Positions 17,923-26,153 of a DNA stretch of 64,000 nt are shown in pieces. The notes beneath the pieces are model-generated. The model saw nothing but the letters and a program-made list of their open reading frames with translations. It made no database searches and was not told the DNA's origin. A program made the translations under genes and the position numbers. Numbering within the stretch: position 1 is the stretch's first letter; every line of letters starts with the position of its first letter. Origin of the DNA: Pseudomonas sp. DNDY-54. Its GTDB lineage: Bacteria; Pseudomonadota; Gammaproteobacteria; Pseudomonadales; Pseudomonadaceae. The stretch is taken from contig NZ_CP082271.1 in assembly GCF_019880365.1 (NCBI RefSeq), positions 62,001 through 126,000 on the forward strand, written 5' to 3'.

Positions 17923-18134
17923 AGCGCGTCGCGGTCAATTCCCGCAGCCTTCAGGCGTTGGGGTACGACCCCGAAGGGCATGTCCTGGAGGTGCTGTTTC
18001 ACAACGGCTCGCTGTACCGCTACGAACAGGTGCCAGCCGACGTGGTGCAGGCGCTGCTGGAAGCCGATTCCCTGGGACGCTATTTCAATCAGGTATTCAA
18101 GGCGCAGCATTACCCCTACCGGCGCCTCGAATGA
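17919..18134 (+). CDS. KTSC domain protein
   Basis: A 71-residue protein made almost entirely of a KTSC domain: VNSRSLQALGYDPEGHVLEVLFHNGSLYRYEQVP, then a helix and QVFKAQHYPYRRL. KTSC domains are short, RNA-binding-like modules of unclear role. The ATG overlaps the exporter stop (ATGA), making it the last gene of the glf run, though linkage to glycan synthesis is only positional. Confidence 0.8.
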   Translation: MKRVAVNSRSLQALGYDPEGHVLEVLFHNGSLYRYEQVPADVVQALLEADSLGRYFNQVFKAQHYPYRRLE

Positions 18135-18174
18135 TCCGGTTGGTTTAAGTGGCGGGCGTGACGGCCTCGAGCCC

Positions 18175-18688
18175 GTAGGGTGGGCTTCAACCCACCAGAG
18201 TGGTTGAGCTTATCGGTGGGCTAAAGCCCACCCTACGGTCCGAGAGGTTTCCAGGCGCGAGGGGGTTTTGAACGTCTCCGCACCAAAGCATAGTCGTCGA
18301 AGAAAAAGACGAACCTCCAGCCATGTAGGGTGGGCTTCAGCCCACCAGAGGGGGTTGAGCGTACTGGTGGGCTAAAGCCCACCCTACGGTCCGAGGGACG
18401 TTAGACGCGAGGGTGTTCTTAAGCGTCTCCGCACCAAAGCGCAGTCCTCGGAGAAAAAGATGAAACACCACCTCGTAGGGTGGGCTTCAGCCCACCAGAG
18501 GGAATTGAGCGTACCGGTGGGCTAAAGCCCACCCTACGGTCCGAGGGGCTTCCAGCGCGAGGGTGTTCTTAAGCGTCTCCGCACCAAAGCGCAGTCGTCG
18601 GAGAAAAAGACAAAACACCAGCCATGTAGGGTGGGCTTCAGCCCACCAGAGAGGGTTGAGCGTACCGGTGGGCTAAAGCCCACCCTAC
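18175..18688. repeat. Tandem REP (BIME-type) array B, eight elements
   Basis: Four units, each with a forward and an inverted copy of the same REP found in array A. Forward copies start at 18175, 18325, 18475 and 18626; inverted copies at 18215, 18366, 18516 and 18667. The pair spacing is 40-41 and the unit period 150-151. The long linker (about 88 bases between pairs) is highly similar from unit to unit but unrelated by eye to the linkers of array A. The first forward copy has CAACCC for CAGCCC. The array fills most of the 721-base gap between the KTSC gene and dodecin; 18689-18855 holds only the dodecin leader. No transposase gene is beside it. Confidence 0.95.
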
Positions 18689-18855
18689 GGTCCGAGGCGT
18701 TTGCCACTGCTTCATACGCATCCCCCCGTCTAATCACCTTATCGGTAGTTCATTTGGGCCGCTGCGCTGAACTTCCGGCGGGCTGAACGGGCCTCAATGA
18801 GACAGGACGCGTCATTTCCGAGCGGAGGCTCCTCAGACCAGAAGGGGATTTATTC

Positions 18856-19071
18856 ATGTCGGATCATCACACCTACAAGAAGATCGAAATCGTCGGTTCT
18901 TCCCGTAACAGCGTCGATGAAGCCATTCAGAACGGCATTGCCGAAGCCAGCAGCAAACTGCAGAACGTCGAGTGGTTCGAAGTGGGGGAGATCCGCGGCC
19001 ATGTCGAGAACGGCAAAGTGGGTCATTTCCAGGTCACGATGAAGGTCGGCTTCCGCCTGGCCAACAGCTGA
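18856..19071 (+). CDS. Dodecin, flavin-binding protein
   Basis: A 71-residue protein that assembles into a hollow dodecamer and stores or buffers flavins in the cytosol. The sequence HTYKKIEIVGSSRNSVDEAI, the central LQNVEWFEVGEIRGHV with the conserved Trp that stacks on flavin, and GKVGHFQVTMKVGFRL match the family over its full length. AAGGGG lies about 9 nt upstream. It is monocistronic and converges with the antiporter gene. Confidence 0.93.
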   Translation: MSDHHTYKKIEIVGSSRNSVDEAIQNGIAEASSKLQNVEWFEVGEIRGHVENGKVGHFQVTMKVGFRLANS

Positions 19072-19130
19072 CCGGTTGTTCAAGCGACCCCGCAGCGGCT
19101 GTACGACCGCTGCCCGGGGATGCGGCAGCC

Positions 19131-20486
19131 TTACGACGGCCGCTGCCCGCGGAGCCTTTCGTAGCGTTGCAGCAAGGGTTGAGTGCTGAGCCCGTGAATG
19201 ACGATGCTCAGCGCCACGACCGACAGCACCAACGAAATGATCGTTTCGGTTTCCTCGGGAAGCAGGCCATGCGTGACGGCATAGCTCAGGTAGTAAAGAC
19301 TGCCGATCCCGCGAATGCCGAACCAGCCGACCGTCAGGCGCTGGGTGCGGTCGAGGCAGCGGCGTGGCATCAGCACCCAGACGGCCAAGGGCCGGATGAG
19401 CAGAAACAGCGCCAGCGCCAGCGGGATGGCCCGCCAATCCCAATGCACCGATACCAGCACGCCCAACAGGGTCACCAGGAGCACCTCCAGGCTGCGTTCC
19501 AGCTGCCCGCCGAACGTCAGGATATCGCCCATCATCACCCCGGCAGCGACTTTGGGTTCGGTGATCTGCTCGCTTTCCAAGGGCAAGACGCGGGGGGTCA
19601 AGCCGCCTTCGGCCAGGTGCGGTACCGCATCGGCGATCAGTTCTTCGGACGGCGTTTCGGATTCGTCTGCGGCATCCTTTTCCGCATGGCGTAGCCCGAT
19701 GCCCGCGGCAAACACCGCCAGGAAACCCCAGGCGCCGATCAGCTCCGCGCCGACATAGGCCAGCGCGATCAAGGCCAAGGCGAGCGAATCGTTGGGCGAC
19801 ATGGACGTGTCCGCGTGCCGGGCGCGCAGGTAAATCGCCAGCTTGCCGATCAGCCGGCCCATCAGATAACCCAGCAGCAGACCGGCCGGAATCGCCCAGA
19901 CCACGCGATGCAAAGCCCATTCACCCACCCAACCTGGCGCGAGCGTACCCTGCTCGACGAGCAGCAGGCCAAACACCACAAAAGGGAACGCGGTGCCGTC
20001 GTTGAGACCCGCTTCACCGGACAGGCCGTAGCGGACAGGGTCGCTGTCGCGTGAGTTGTTGACCTGAACCAGGCTGGCAAGCACCGGATCGGTGGGTGCG
20101 AGGATCGCGCCGATCAGAACGGCGATGCCCCAGCTCAGCCCCAACAGGTAGTGGCAGAACAGCGCCACCCCGGCGATGCAGGCCAGCATGATCGGTCCCG
20201 CAAGGAAGTACGCGCTGGTCCAGGCCCGATGACGCAGCGGCATTCGCAACTTCAGCCCGCTGACGAACAGCGATACCAGCACCACAATTTCGGTGAGGTG
20301 CACCATCCAGCTGGCTATGTGGAGGAAATCCATCTCCCACAGCCCGACACCGAGCTCGCCGATCAGTACGCCAAAGCCCAGGTAAATCAACGAGGTCGTA
20401 ATGGGCAGCCAGCGCAGATACGCCGACGCCAGCGCGAGGATCAACAGCAGGACGCCGAGCACCGCCATCCATTCGAGAAAATTCAT
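19131..20486 (-). CDS. Na+/H+ antiporter-type cation:proton exchanger (CPA1-like)
   Basis: A 451-residue inner-membrane protein with about 12 hydrophobic helices. GAILAPTDPVLASLVQV and GLSGEAGLNDGTAFPFV are the ion-binding signatures of cation:proton antiporters, with the conserved aspartates in APTDP and GLNDG. A hydrophilic acidic loop (about residues 275-310, EKDAADESETPSEEL) separates the two membrane halves. WFGIRGIGSLYYL is the expected late helix. The exchanged cation cannot be assigned. The start ATG at 20486 has only a weak ribosome site; an ATG eight codons downstream is an alternative. Confidence 0.85.
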   Translation of the reverse strand: MNFLEWMAVLGVLLLILALASAYLRWLPITTSLIYLGFGVLIGELGVGLWEMDFLHIASWMVHLTEIVVLVSLFVSGLKLRMPLRHRAWTSAYFLAGPIMLACIAGVALFCHYLLGLSWGIAVLIGAILAPTDPVLASLVQVNNSRDSDPVRYGLSGEAGLNDGTAFPFVVFGLLLVEQGTLAPGWVGEWALHRVVWAIPAGLLLGYLMGRLIGKLAIYLRARHADTSMSPNDSLALALIALAYVGAELIGAWGFLAVFAAGIGLRHAEKDAADESETPSEELIADAVPHLAEGGLTPRVLPLESEQITEPKVAAGVMMGDILTFGGQLERSLEVLLVTLLGVLVSVHWDWRAIPLALALFLLIRPLAVWVLMPRRCLDRTQRLTVGWFGIRGIGSLYYLSYAVTHGLLPEETETIISLVLSVVALSIVIHGLSTQPLLQRYERLRGQRPS

Positions 20487-20642
20487 AGGGTGTTCCGAGG
20501 CGAGACAGGACCGCCACTGAGGCGATGTCGTTTCCTGTTCGAACGGCGGTACAGATCGAGGTTCAGACCGTCCACCGGACGGCAGGGCGCCGTCCGGTAG
20601 TGGTGGTCATGGGTCTAGCGGAACACTGCTAGGCGGGTGGGC

Positions 20643-21638
20643 TCAGCGCAGCCCGGCGACGATCTCGAAGGCGCGGTGCCGATCGGCCGCTTCGTAGAAG
20701 TCGCAGGTAAAAATCAGCTCGTCGGCTTGCGTCTGTTCCAGCAAGATCTCCATTCGCGCGCGGATCTTTTCCGGTCCGCCGATCAATGCCATGCCGAGGA
20801 AATTGCCCACCGCGTCCTGCTCGTGCGGCAACCACTTGCCCTGCATGCTCTGCACCGGCGGTACCAGCACCAGACTCTGGCCACGGATCAGGGCGAGGAT
20901 GCGCTGGTAAGCGGTCGTGGCCAGGTACTCGGCCTGCTCGTCGGTATCGGCGGTCATCAATGGCACGCCCAGCATGACGTAGGGTTTGTCGAGTACGTCG
21001 GACGGGCGGAAATTCTCGCGATACAGGCGAATCGCGTCATGCACGTAGCGCGGTGCGAAATGCGAGGCGAAGGCATAGGGCAGGCCTTTGGCCGCGGCCA
21101 GCTGAGCGCTGAACAGGCTGGAGCCGAGCAGCCAGATCGGCACGTTGCTGCCGACGCCGGGCATGGCGATCACGCGCTGGTTGCGCTGGCGCGGGCCAAG
21201 CAGCATCTGCAGCTCTTCCACATCAGCGGGGAAGTCATCGGCGCTGCCCATGCGATCGCGGCGCAAGGCATGCGCGGTGAACTGGTCGGCGCCCGGCGCA
21301 CGGCCCAGGCCCAAGTCGATGCGGCCGGGATAGAGCGCTTCGAGCGTGCCGAACTGTTCGGCCACCACCAAGGGCGCGTGGTTGGGCAGCATCACCCCGC
21401 CGGCGCCGAGGCGAATGCGCGAGGTGCCGGCGGCCAGATAACCGATCAATACCGACGTCGCGGCACTGGCGATCCCATCCATGTTGTGGTGTTCGGCTAC
21501 CCAGAAACGCTCGAACCCCAGCGCTTCGACGTGTTGCGCCAGCGCCAGCGAGTTGCGCAGCGCGAGGCCGGCGTCGCCGTCATCGCGGATGGGCGCAAGG
21601 TCCAGGGTGGAAAAGCGGGTGTGTTCGATACGGGACAT
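20643..21638 (-). CDS. Luciferase-like FMN monooxygenase (LLM family)
   Basis: A 331-residue TIM-barrel flavin-dependent oxidoreductase of the bacterial-luciferase-like group. WVAEHHNMDGIASAATSVLIGYLA is the hallmark segment, followed by RIRLGAGGVMLPNHAPLVVAEQFGTL, YPGRIDLGLGRAPGAD and VPIWLLGSSLFSAQLAA. The substrate is unknown. The ATG at 21638 has AGAGAG upstream and gives the usual MSRIEHTRFSTLDLAPI family start, rather than the open extension to 21683. No operon partner. Confidence 0.87.
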   Translation of the reverse strand: MSRIEHTRFSTLDLAPIRDDGDAGLALRNSLALAQHVEALGFERFWVAEHHNMDGIASAATSVLIGYLAAGTSRIRLGAGGVMLPNHAPLVVAEQFGTLEALYPGRIDLGLGRAPGADQFTAHALRRDRMGSADDFPADVEELQMLLGPRQRNQRVIAMPGVGSNVPIWLLGSSLFSAQLAAAKGLPYAFASHFAPRYVHDAIRLYRENFRPSDVLDKPYVMLGVPLMTADTDEQAEYLATTAYQRILALIRGQSLVLVPPVQSMQGKWLPHEQDAVGNFLGMALIGGPEKIRARMEILLEQTQADELIFTCDFYEAADRHRAFEIVAGLR

Positions 21639-21679
21639 CGTTGATCTCTCTGCTGGCGAGGGAAGCGGCTGCGAACGAC

Positions 21680-22090
21680 TCAATGGCAGTGCTCGGCCTC
21701 GGCACGCGCCAATACGTTGCGTTGTTCATCATACAGCCAGCCTTGTGGCGTAAAGCCCAGCGAGCGCGCCTGGAATAGATAGCGTCGCCCGGGCTGGAAA
21801 TCGTCATAGCGGATGACCATGGTACAGCGCAGATACTGGGTATCGCCGAAGTCGCCAAATCCGCCACTGCTGATTTCGAATTCGTAACGGGCTTTGAGTT
21901 CATGCGCGCCGGGGCTCACTTCGAAATAGCGGCCATCCGGTGTGCGTTCGTCGTCCAGCTGATCGGACATGAAAATGTCGCTGGGCTGGGCACGCATATC
22001 GACCCAGGCCATGCCTGGATCGGGGGTGGGCATCGGGCCGGCACAGCCGGTCAGGCCGGCGGTAAGGAGCAGGGCGAGTAACGGACGCAT
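21680..22090 (-). CDS. Putative lipoprotein, paralogue of the next gene
   Basis: A 136-residue predicted outer- or inner-membrane lipoprotein: signal MRPLLALLLTAGLTG with lipobox Cys16. The mature part shares a pattern with the 141-residue neighbour at 22209: P-D-P-x-x-A-W, then YFEVSPGAHEL, YEFEIS, a cysteine in YLRCTM, GRRYLFQA, GFTPQGWLYD, and a C-terminal cysteine. No enzyme motif is seen. GAGGAG precedes the ATG. Function unknown. Confidence 0.75.
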   Translation of the reverse strand: MRPLLALLLTAGLTGCAGPMPTPDPGMAWVDMRAQPSDIFMSDQLDDERTPDGRYFEVSPGAHELKARYEFEISSGGFGDFGDTQYLRCTMVIRYDDFQPGRRYLFQARSLGFTPQGWLYDEQRNVLARAEAEHCH

Positions 22091-22208
22091 GACAGACTCC
22101 TCAAGGGCCGCATTCAGCCCCAGTGCTGTCGCGGTCGCTAGTGAGACTGAGCCAGCTGCGGCGCTGTTGCAACAGCCCCGACCGGCGGCATCAACGCGGC
22201 GCAGCGCC

Positions 22209-22634
22209 TCAGCGGGTCGCGACCCCGCCGCAGCCGCGTTCGGTGGCCTTGGCCAGCAGCTGATCGTGCTGGTCGTAGAGCCGCGCCCACGGGCGGAAGC
22301 CATAACCGCCGGCGACCAGACGATAACGCGCGCCGGCATCGAAGCCGTCGTATTCAAGCGTCAGGCGGCAATCGCGCTCCAACGCTTCGCTACCGCGACC
22401 CACATCGGCTGCGCCCACTTCAAAACGGTATTGCATGCCCAGCTGGTGGCTGCCCGGACTCACTTGAAAATACCGGTGGTCGTCCAGCGGCTGCTGGTCT
22501 ACCGCAATGGCTTTGAGCACGGTTTCGTCACGCGGGGCCAGCTCAATCCAGGCCTGGTTCGGGTCCGGTTGGGGCATCCACAGGGCGCATCCGCCGAGGG
22601 TGGACAGCGCAACAGCGAGCGTCAGGATTCGCAT
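22209..22634 (-). CDS. Putative lipoprotein, tandem paralogue
   Basis: A 141-residue lipoprotein with Cys16 after ALSTLGG. PDPNQAWIEL, YFQVSPGSHQLGMQYRFEV, a central cysteine (ERDCRL), ARYRLVAGGYGFRPWARLYD and a late cysteine align with the gene at 21680, indicating tandem duplication and divergence. The two are 118 bases apart on the same strand and are probably cotranscribed. Two conserved cysteines may form a disulfide in the periplasm. Function unknown. Confidence 0.75.
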   Translation of the reverse strand: MRILTLAVALSTLGGCALWMPQPDPNQAWIELAPRDETVLKAIAVDQQPLDDHRYFQVSPGSHQLGMQYRFEVGAADVGRGSEALERDCRLTLEYDGFDAGARYRLVAGGYGFRPWARLYDQHDQLLAKATERGCGGVATR

Positions 22635-22766
22635 GGAATAGATCTCCGACCGCGGCTAAGCGGCCTGGCGGTTGGCACAGGTGCCTTCATGGTTGGGTGA
22701 GCTTCGATGTCGTTGTAGGCTCAGCGCACCGACCCGGTGGGTCCTGTAGTGGGCAAGCGTTTGATC

Positions 22767-23825
22767 ATGTCGAAGCTGAAAACCGCCCTTGTCGACAACC
22801 GCAGCGTGTGGTGGGTTCCGCTGTTGCTGGCCATTGGTCTGAATGGTTGCAGCACCTATTACGGGCAATTGGCGGTCGGCCAGCTGGAATTGCTGCGCCA
22901 GAGAGAACCCATCACGGCGATCATCGAGAACCCGCGAACCGACGCGCAGATGCGCCAGCAACTTGCCCTCGTGCTGCGGGCCAGACGCTTCGCCAGCGAT
23001 GCGCTCGGTCTGCCCGATAACCAGAGCTACAGGGTGTTTGCCGATCTCAAGCGGCCTTATGTGGTGTGGAATGTCTTTGCCACGCATGAATTTTCCGTGG
23101 CACCGCTAAACCATTGTTTTCCGATAGCCGGTTGTGTCGCGTATCGGGGTTACTTTGAACCGGGGCGCGCTCGCGGCGCGGCGGCGCGCCTGAAGGTCGA
23201 GGGCTACGACACGCTCGTCGCTGGCGTGCAGGCCTACTCGACGCTGGGCTGGTTCGATGACCCGCTACTCGGCGCCATGCTGCGCTGGGATGATGATCGG
23301 CTGATCGGCCTGATCTTCCATGAGCTGGCGCACCAACAGCTGTACATAGCGGGCGACACGGCCTTCAACGAGTCCTACGCCTCCTTCGTCGAGCGGGAGG
23401 GGCTGCGCCAGTGGCGCGAGCGGCAGGGCCTGTCGTCACCTGGCGAAACGGCGCGGCGGCGTTATGCACAGTTCAGCCAGCTGATGTTGGACACACGGGC
23501 GCGCCTCTCCGCGTTGTACGCCTCCGATCTCGATGAGCCTTCCATGCGGGCGAGCAAGCGAGCCGAGTTCATGCGGTTGCGCCAGCGCTATCGCCAGTTG
23601 CGCGACGGCGCGTGGGATGGCGACGGCCGTTTCGACCGCTGGATGGCGCAGCCACTGAACAACGCCAGCCTGTTGCCGTTTGGTCTGTACGACGGCTGGG
23701 TGCCTGCATTCGCGGCGCTGTTCCAAAAGGTTGGCGGCGATTGGCAGGATTTTCATGCGCGCGTCGAAACCATCGGGCGTCTGTCATCCGACGAGCGGAA
23801 ACGCCTGCTCGACTCACTTTTCTAA
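22767..23825 (+). CDS. Membrane-anchored putative aminopeptidase (zinc-dependent)
   Basis: A 352-residue predicted lipoprotein (LLLAIGLNGC; Cys28) of the putative aminopeptidase family. The zinc motif HELAHQ is near residue 184, with the further glutamate in NESYASFVE about 20 residues on, as in gluzincins. The C-terminal half is helical and Arg-rich and contains WMAQPLNNASLLPFGLYDGWVPAF, typical of the family. The ribosome site is weak; in-frame GTGs at 22737 and 22749 are alternatives. Divergent from the lipoprotein pair. Substrate unknown. Confidence 0.78.
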   Translation: MSKLKTALVDNRSVWWVPLLLAIGLNGCSTYYGQLAVGQLELLRQREPITAIIENPRTDAQMRQQLALVLRARRFASDALGLPDNQSYRVFADLKRPYVVWNVFATHEFSVAPLNHCFPIAGCVAYRGYFEPGRARGAAARLKVEGYDTLVAGVQAYSTLGWFDDPLLGAMLRWDDDRLIGLIFHELAHQQLYIAGDTAFNESYASFVEREGLRQWRERQGLSSPGETARRRYAQFSQLMLDTRARLSALYASDLDEPSMRASKRAEFMRLRQRYRQLRDGAWDGDGRFDRWMAQPLNNASLLPFGLYDGWVPAFAALFQKVGGDWQDFHARVETIGRLSSDERKRLLDSLF

Positions 23826-24057
23826 ACCACTCGCCGCTTCGTTTAAGAGCACCTACGGCACGTATTTCGCGGCTATTTCCCGTTGCGTGTTAGCGACGCG
23901 TTCGAAGAGGTTGAACGCCACCGCTTGTCGTCTACTAGCGTGTTTGACGCGTCATCCACGGAATTCTTTTCCGCCTGCCTCCGTCCATTTTTTAGGCCGT
24001 CAGTCGTCGCTGACCCGTGATTCAGCCGTGCGTGCAAGCACGACTACCTAGAAAAAG

Positions 24058-24069
24058 CCGTTTAAACGG
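24058..24069. promoter_or_regulatory. Perfect palindrome abutting the ferritin-like gene's ribosome site
   Basis: The 12-base palindrome CCGTTTAAACGG lies directly before the ATG at 24077, and its last two bases belong to the GGAGG ribosome site. It could be an operator or chance. No known regulator motif is recognised. Confidence 0.25.
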
Positions 24070-24076
24070 AGGCTCC

Positions 24077-25252
24077 ATGGACAACCTAACCGGCATCCTC
24101 GACAACAAGGGCACGCCGCTCGACAAGCAGAAGTTCACCTGGAAGGAGATGGCGGGCAAGCCGATCAGCAAGCTCGACGACGACGCCTTTACGCGGGTGC
24201 GGATCATCCTGATGAACGGGATCGAAACCGACGCGCTGCGCCTGAAGCACGGCATCGCCCGGATCACCGGCCAGTTGCGGGGCCCGCTCGCGGAGATCCG
24301 CCGTGTCGAGCAACACCAGGCCACCATGGTCAACTGGCTGATCTCGGCTGACCATTCGCCACTGGAAACCACTGTCGCCTATGAGCAGGTTGCAATCGAA
24401 GTCACCGCCGCCGTCGCGCAGAACGAGCCCGATCCCTACCAGGCGCAAACCTACCGTTTCGGCCTGCTGGAAGATTTCGACCACCTGTACCGCTACTCGG
24501 CGATGCTCGACCGTCTCGAAGGCAAGGACGCGAATAACATCCTGCAGGGCTACACCGATATCGTGCCGGGCCGGCAGACCTCCGAGCATCACCGCCACCC
24601 TGACAATGACCTGCGCGACAGCTACGCAAAGGAGCAGGCGGACCTGATCACCAAGATTCACTGCGCGATGATCACCGCGGCCGAATTCCAGACGCACGAC
24701 TACTACCAGAACATCGGCCCGCTGTTTGCCGACCCGCTGGCACGACAGCTGTATGCGGAGATCGCCTCGGTCGAAGAACAGCACGTGACCCAGTACGGCT
24801 CGCTGGCCGACCCGCAAGAGTCGTTCATGGAGAAGTGGCTGGTGCACGAGGCGATGGAGGTTTACGCCTACGCCAGCTGTGCCGAGCAGGAAACCAACCC
24901 GCGCATCAAGGCGATGTGGGAGCGCTTCCTTGATTACGAGCTGGGTCATCTGGCGGTCGCCTGCGAACACTTCAAGAACATCGAACGCCGCGATCCGGCT
25001 GAAATTCTCGGAGGGCCGTTGCCCAAGATGATCGAGTTCAAGAGTCAGCGCGAATTCGTCCGCCAGGTCCTGGCTGCCGAAGTCAACCTGCGCACCAGCG
25101 GCACCCAGTACGTCGACAAGCGTGAAGAGCCGCAAAACTCCCTGGATTACCGTGCCCAGCTCAACTCGGAAGGCATCGCCTCGAACATCGTTTCGGCGGG
25201 CTATCAATGGGCGCCCGGTGGTGAACTCATGGGTAAGCGCAAGATTTCTTGA
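24077..25252 (+). CDS. Ferritin-like domain protein (large partner)
   Basis: A 391-residue, mostly helical protein. Two E-x-x-H elements that could bind a di-iron centre are visible: EEQH (about residue 233) and ELGH (about 295), separated by HEAMEVYAYASCAEQETN; further acidic/His pairs lie in the N-half (LLEDFDHLYRY, AAEFQTHDYY). This looks like a duplicated four-helix bundle of the ferritin/erythrin superfamily. The ATG follows ACGGAGGCTCC. The next gene starts 11 bases after the stop and is also ferritin-like, so the two probably act together in iron handling or oxidative protection; neither function is established here. Confidence 0.75.
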   Translation: MDNLTGILDNKGTPLDKQKFTWKEMAGKPISKLDDDAFTRVRIILMNGIETDALRLKHGIARITGQLRGPLAEIRRVEQHQATMVNWLISADHSPLETTVAYEQVAIEVTAAVAQNEPDPYQAQTYRFGLLEDFDHLYRYSAMLDRLEGKDANNILQGYTDIVPGRQTSEHHRHPDNDLRDSYAKEQADLITKIHCAMITAAEFQTHDYYQNIGPLFADPLARQLYAEIASVEEQHVTQYGSLADPQESFMEKWLVHEAMEVYAYASCAEQETNPRIKAMWERFLDYELGHLAVACEHFKNIERRDPAEILGGPLPKMIEFKSQREFVRQVLAAEVNLRTSGTQYVDKREEPQNSLDYRAQLNSEGIASNIVSAGYQWAPGGELMGKRKIS

Positions 25253-25263
25253 GGAGAACTGAC

Positions 25264-25986
25264 ATGGCGACTTCAGCGAAACTAGGTCACAACGTCACCG
25301 GCGTGCAGATGTCCCCCAAGGACACCAAGAGCCTGCTCGAGGCGGTTGAACAGATCAAACCCGACGTACCGGGCGATTCCAAAGGCATCATGCTCGAACG
25401 CGTCAAGCGCGCCGAAGAGGCCGATCGCATCGGATCTGTGCCGGTTCCCGGTTCGGCCAAGGGCATGCTCAAGTCAACCTTCGACATGGCGTTGGGCAAA
25501 AGCCCGGAGCTGCTGGTGGACAAGCTGGGTGAGCGGCTGGCCTTCGAGCGCAGCGGCGTGCGTCTGTACGATGCGATGATCGCGAAAGCCAAGGCGTTGG
25601 GCCCGGCCGACTCGGACCTTATCCAAGTGCTACAGCACATTCGGGACGAAGAGTTCGAACACATGAATATGGTCGCCGAGGCGATCGAGACGCTGGGCGC
25701 GGACCCTACAGCGCAGACGCCGTGCGCGGATGTGGCGGGGGTGAAAGCCATGGGGCCGATGCAGGTGCTGACCGACCCTCGGACCAATCTCGCCCAAGGC
25801 ATGGGTGCCCTGCTGACCCTCGAGCTTGAGGATAACGCCGCTTGGGAACTGCTGATCGAACTGGCCGAAGCCGGAGGGCATCCGAACATCGCCAAGGGCT
25901 TCCAAAAGGCCAAAGAGCAAGAAGACGACCATCTGGTCAAGGTCAAAACCCTGATCCGTCGTGATCTGCTCGTCCAGATGAAATAG
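25264..25986 (+). CDS. Ferritin-like domain protein (small partner)
   Basis: A 240-residue protein with an extended N-terminus (about 70 residues) before a four-helix bundle. FERSGVRLYD (helix 1 acidic ligand), EEFEHMNMVAEAIETLG (ExxH), LLTLELEDNAAWELLIELAE and KEQEDDHLVKV (ExxH) give the ferritin/rubrerythrin spacing of ligands. GAGGAG precedes the ATG at 25264; the frame opens at 25249 inside the previous gene. Second gene of a two-gene operon closed by a strong terminator. Confidence 0.78.
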   Translation: MATSAKLGHNVTGVQMSPKDTKSLLEAVEQIKPDVPGDSKGIMLERVKRAEEADRIGSVPVPGSAKGMLKSTFDMALGKSPELLVDKLGERLAFERSGVRLYDAMIAKAKALGPADSDLIQVLQHIRDEEFEHMNMVAEAIETLGADPTAQTPCADVAGVKAMGPMQVLTDPRTNLAQGMGALLTLELEDNAAWELLIELAEAGGHPNIAKGFQKAKEQEDDHLVKVKTLIRRDLLVQMK

Positions 25987-26010
25987 ATACGCGTGCGCTA
26001 CAAACCTTTA

Positions 26011-26035
26011 CGCGCCTTCGGGCGCGTTTTTTTTT
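26011..26035 (+). terminator. Rho-independent terminator of the ferritin-like pair
   Basis: Stem CGCGCC/GGCGCG closed by a TTCG tetraloop (26011-26026), followed by nine T residues (26027-26035), 25 bases after the stop codon. Confidence 0.95.
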
Positions 26036-26153
26036 GGCCGGCGCGCCCTGACCCGGCAAACCGGATCCGGTAGTCGGCGACGCGGGGAACTCCGACGTAG
26101 ATGCGGGTCCGATACACTTCCTCCCCGTTCCTGCTGCCAATCGAGCCGTCTGC

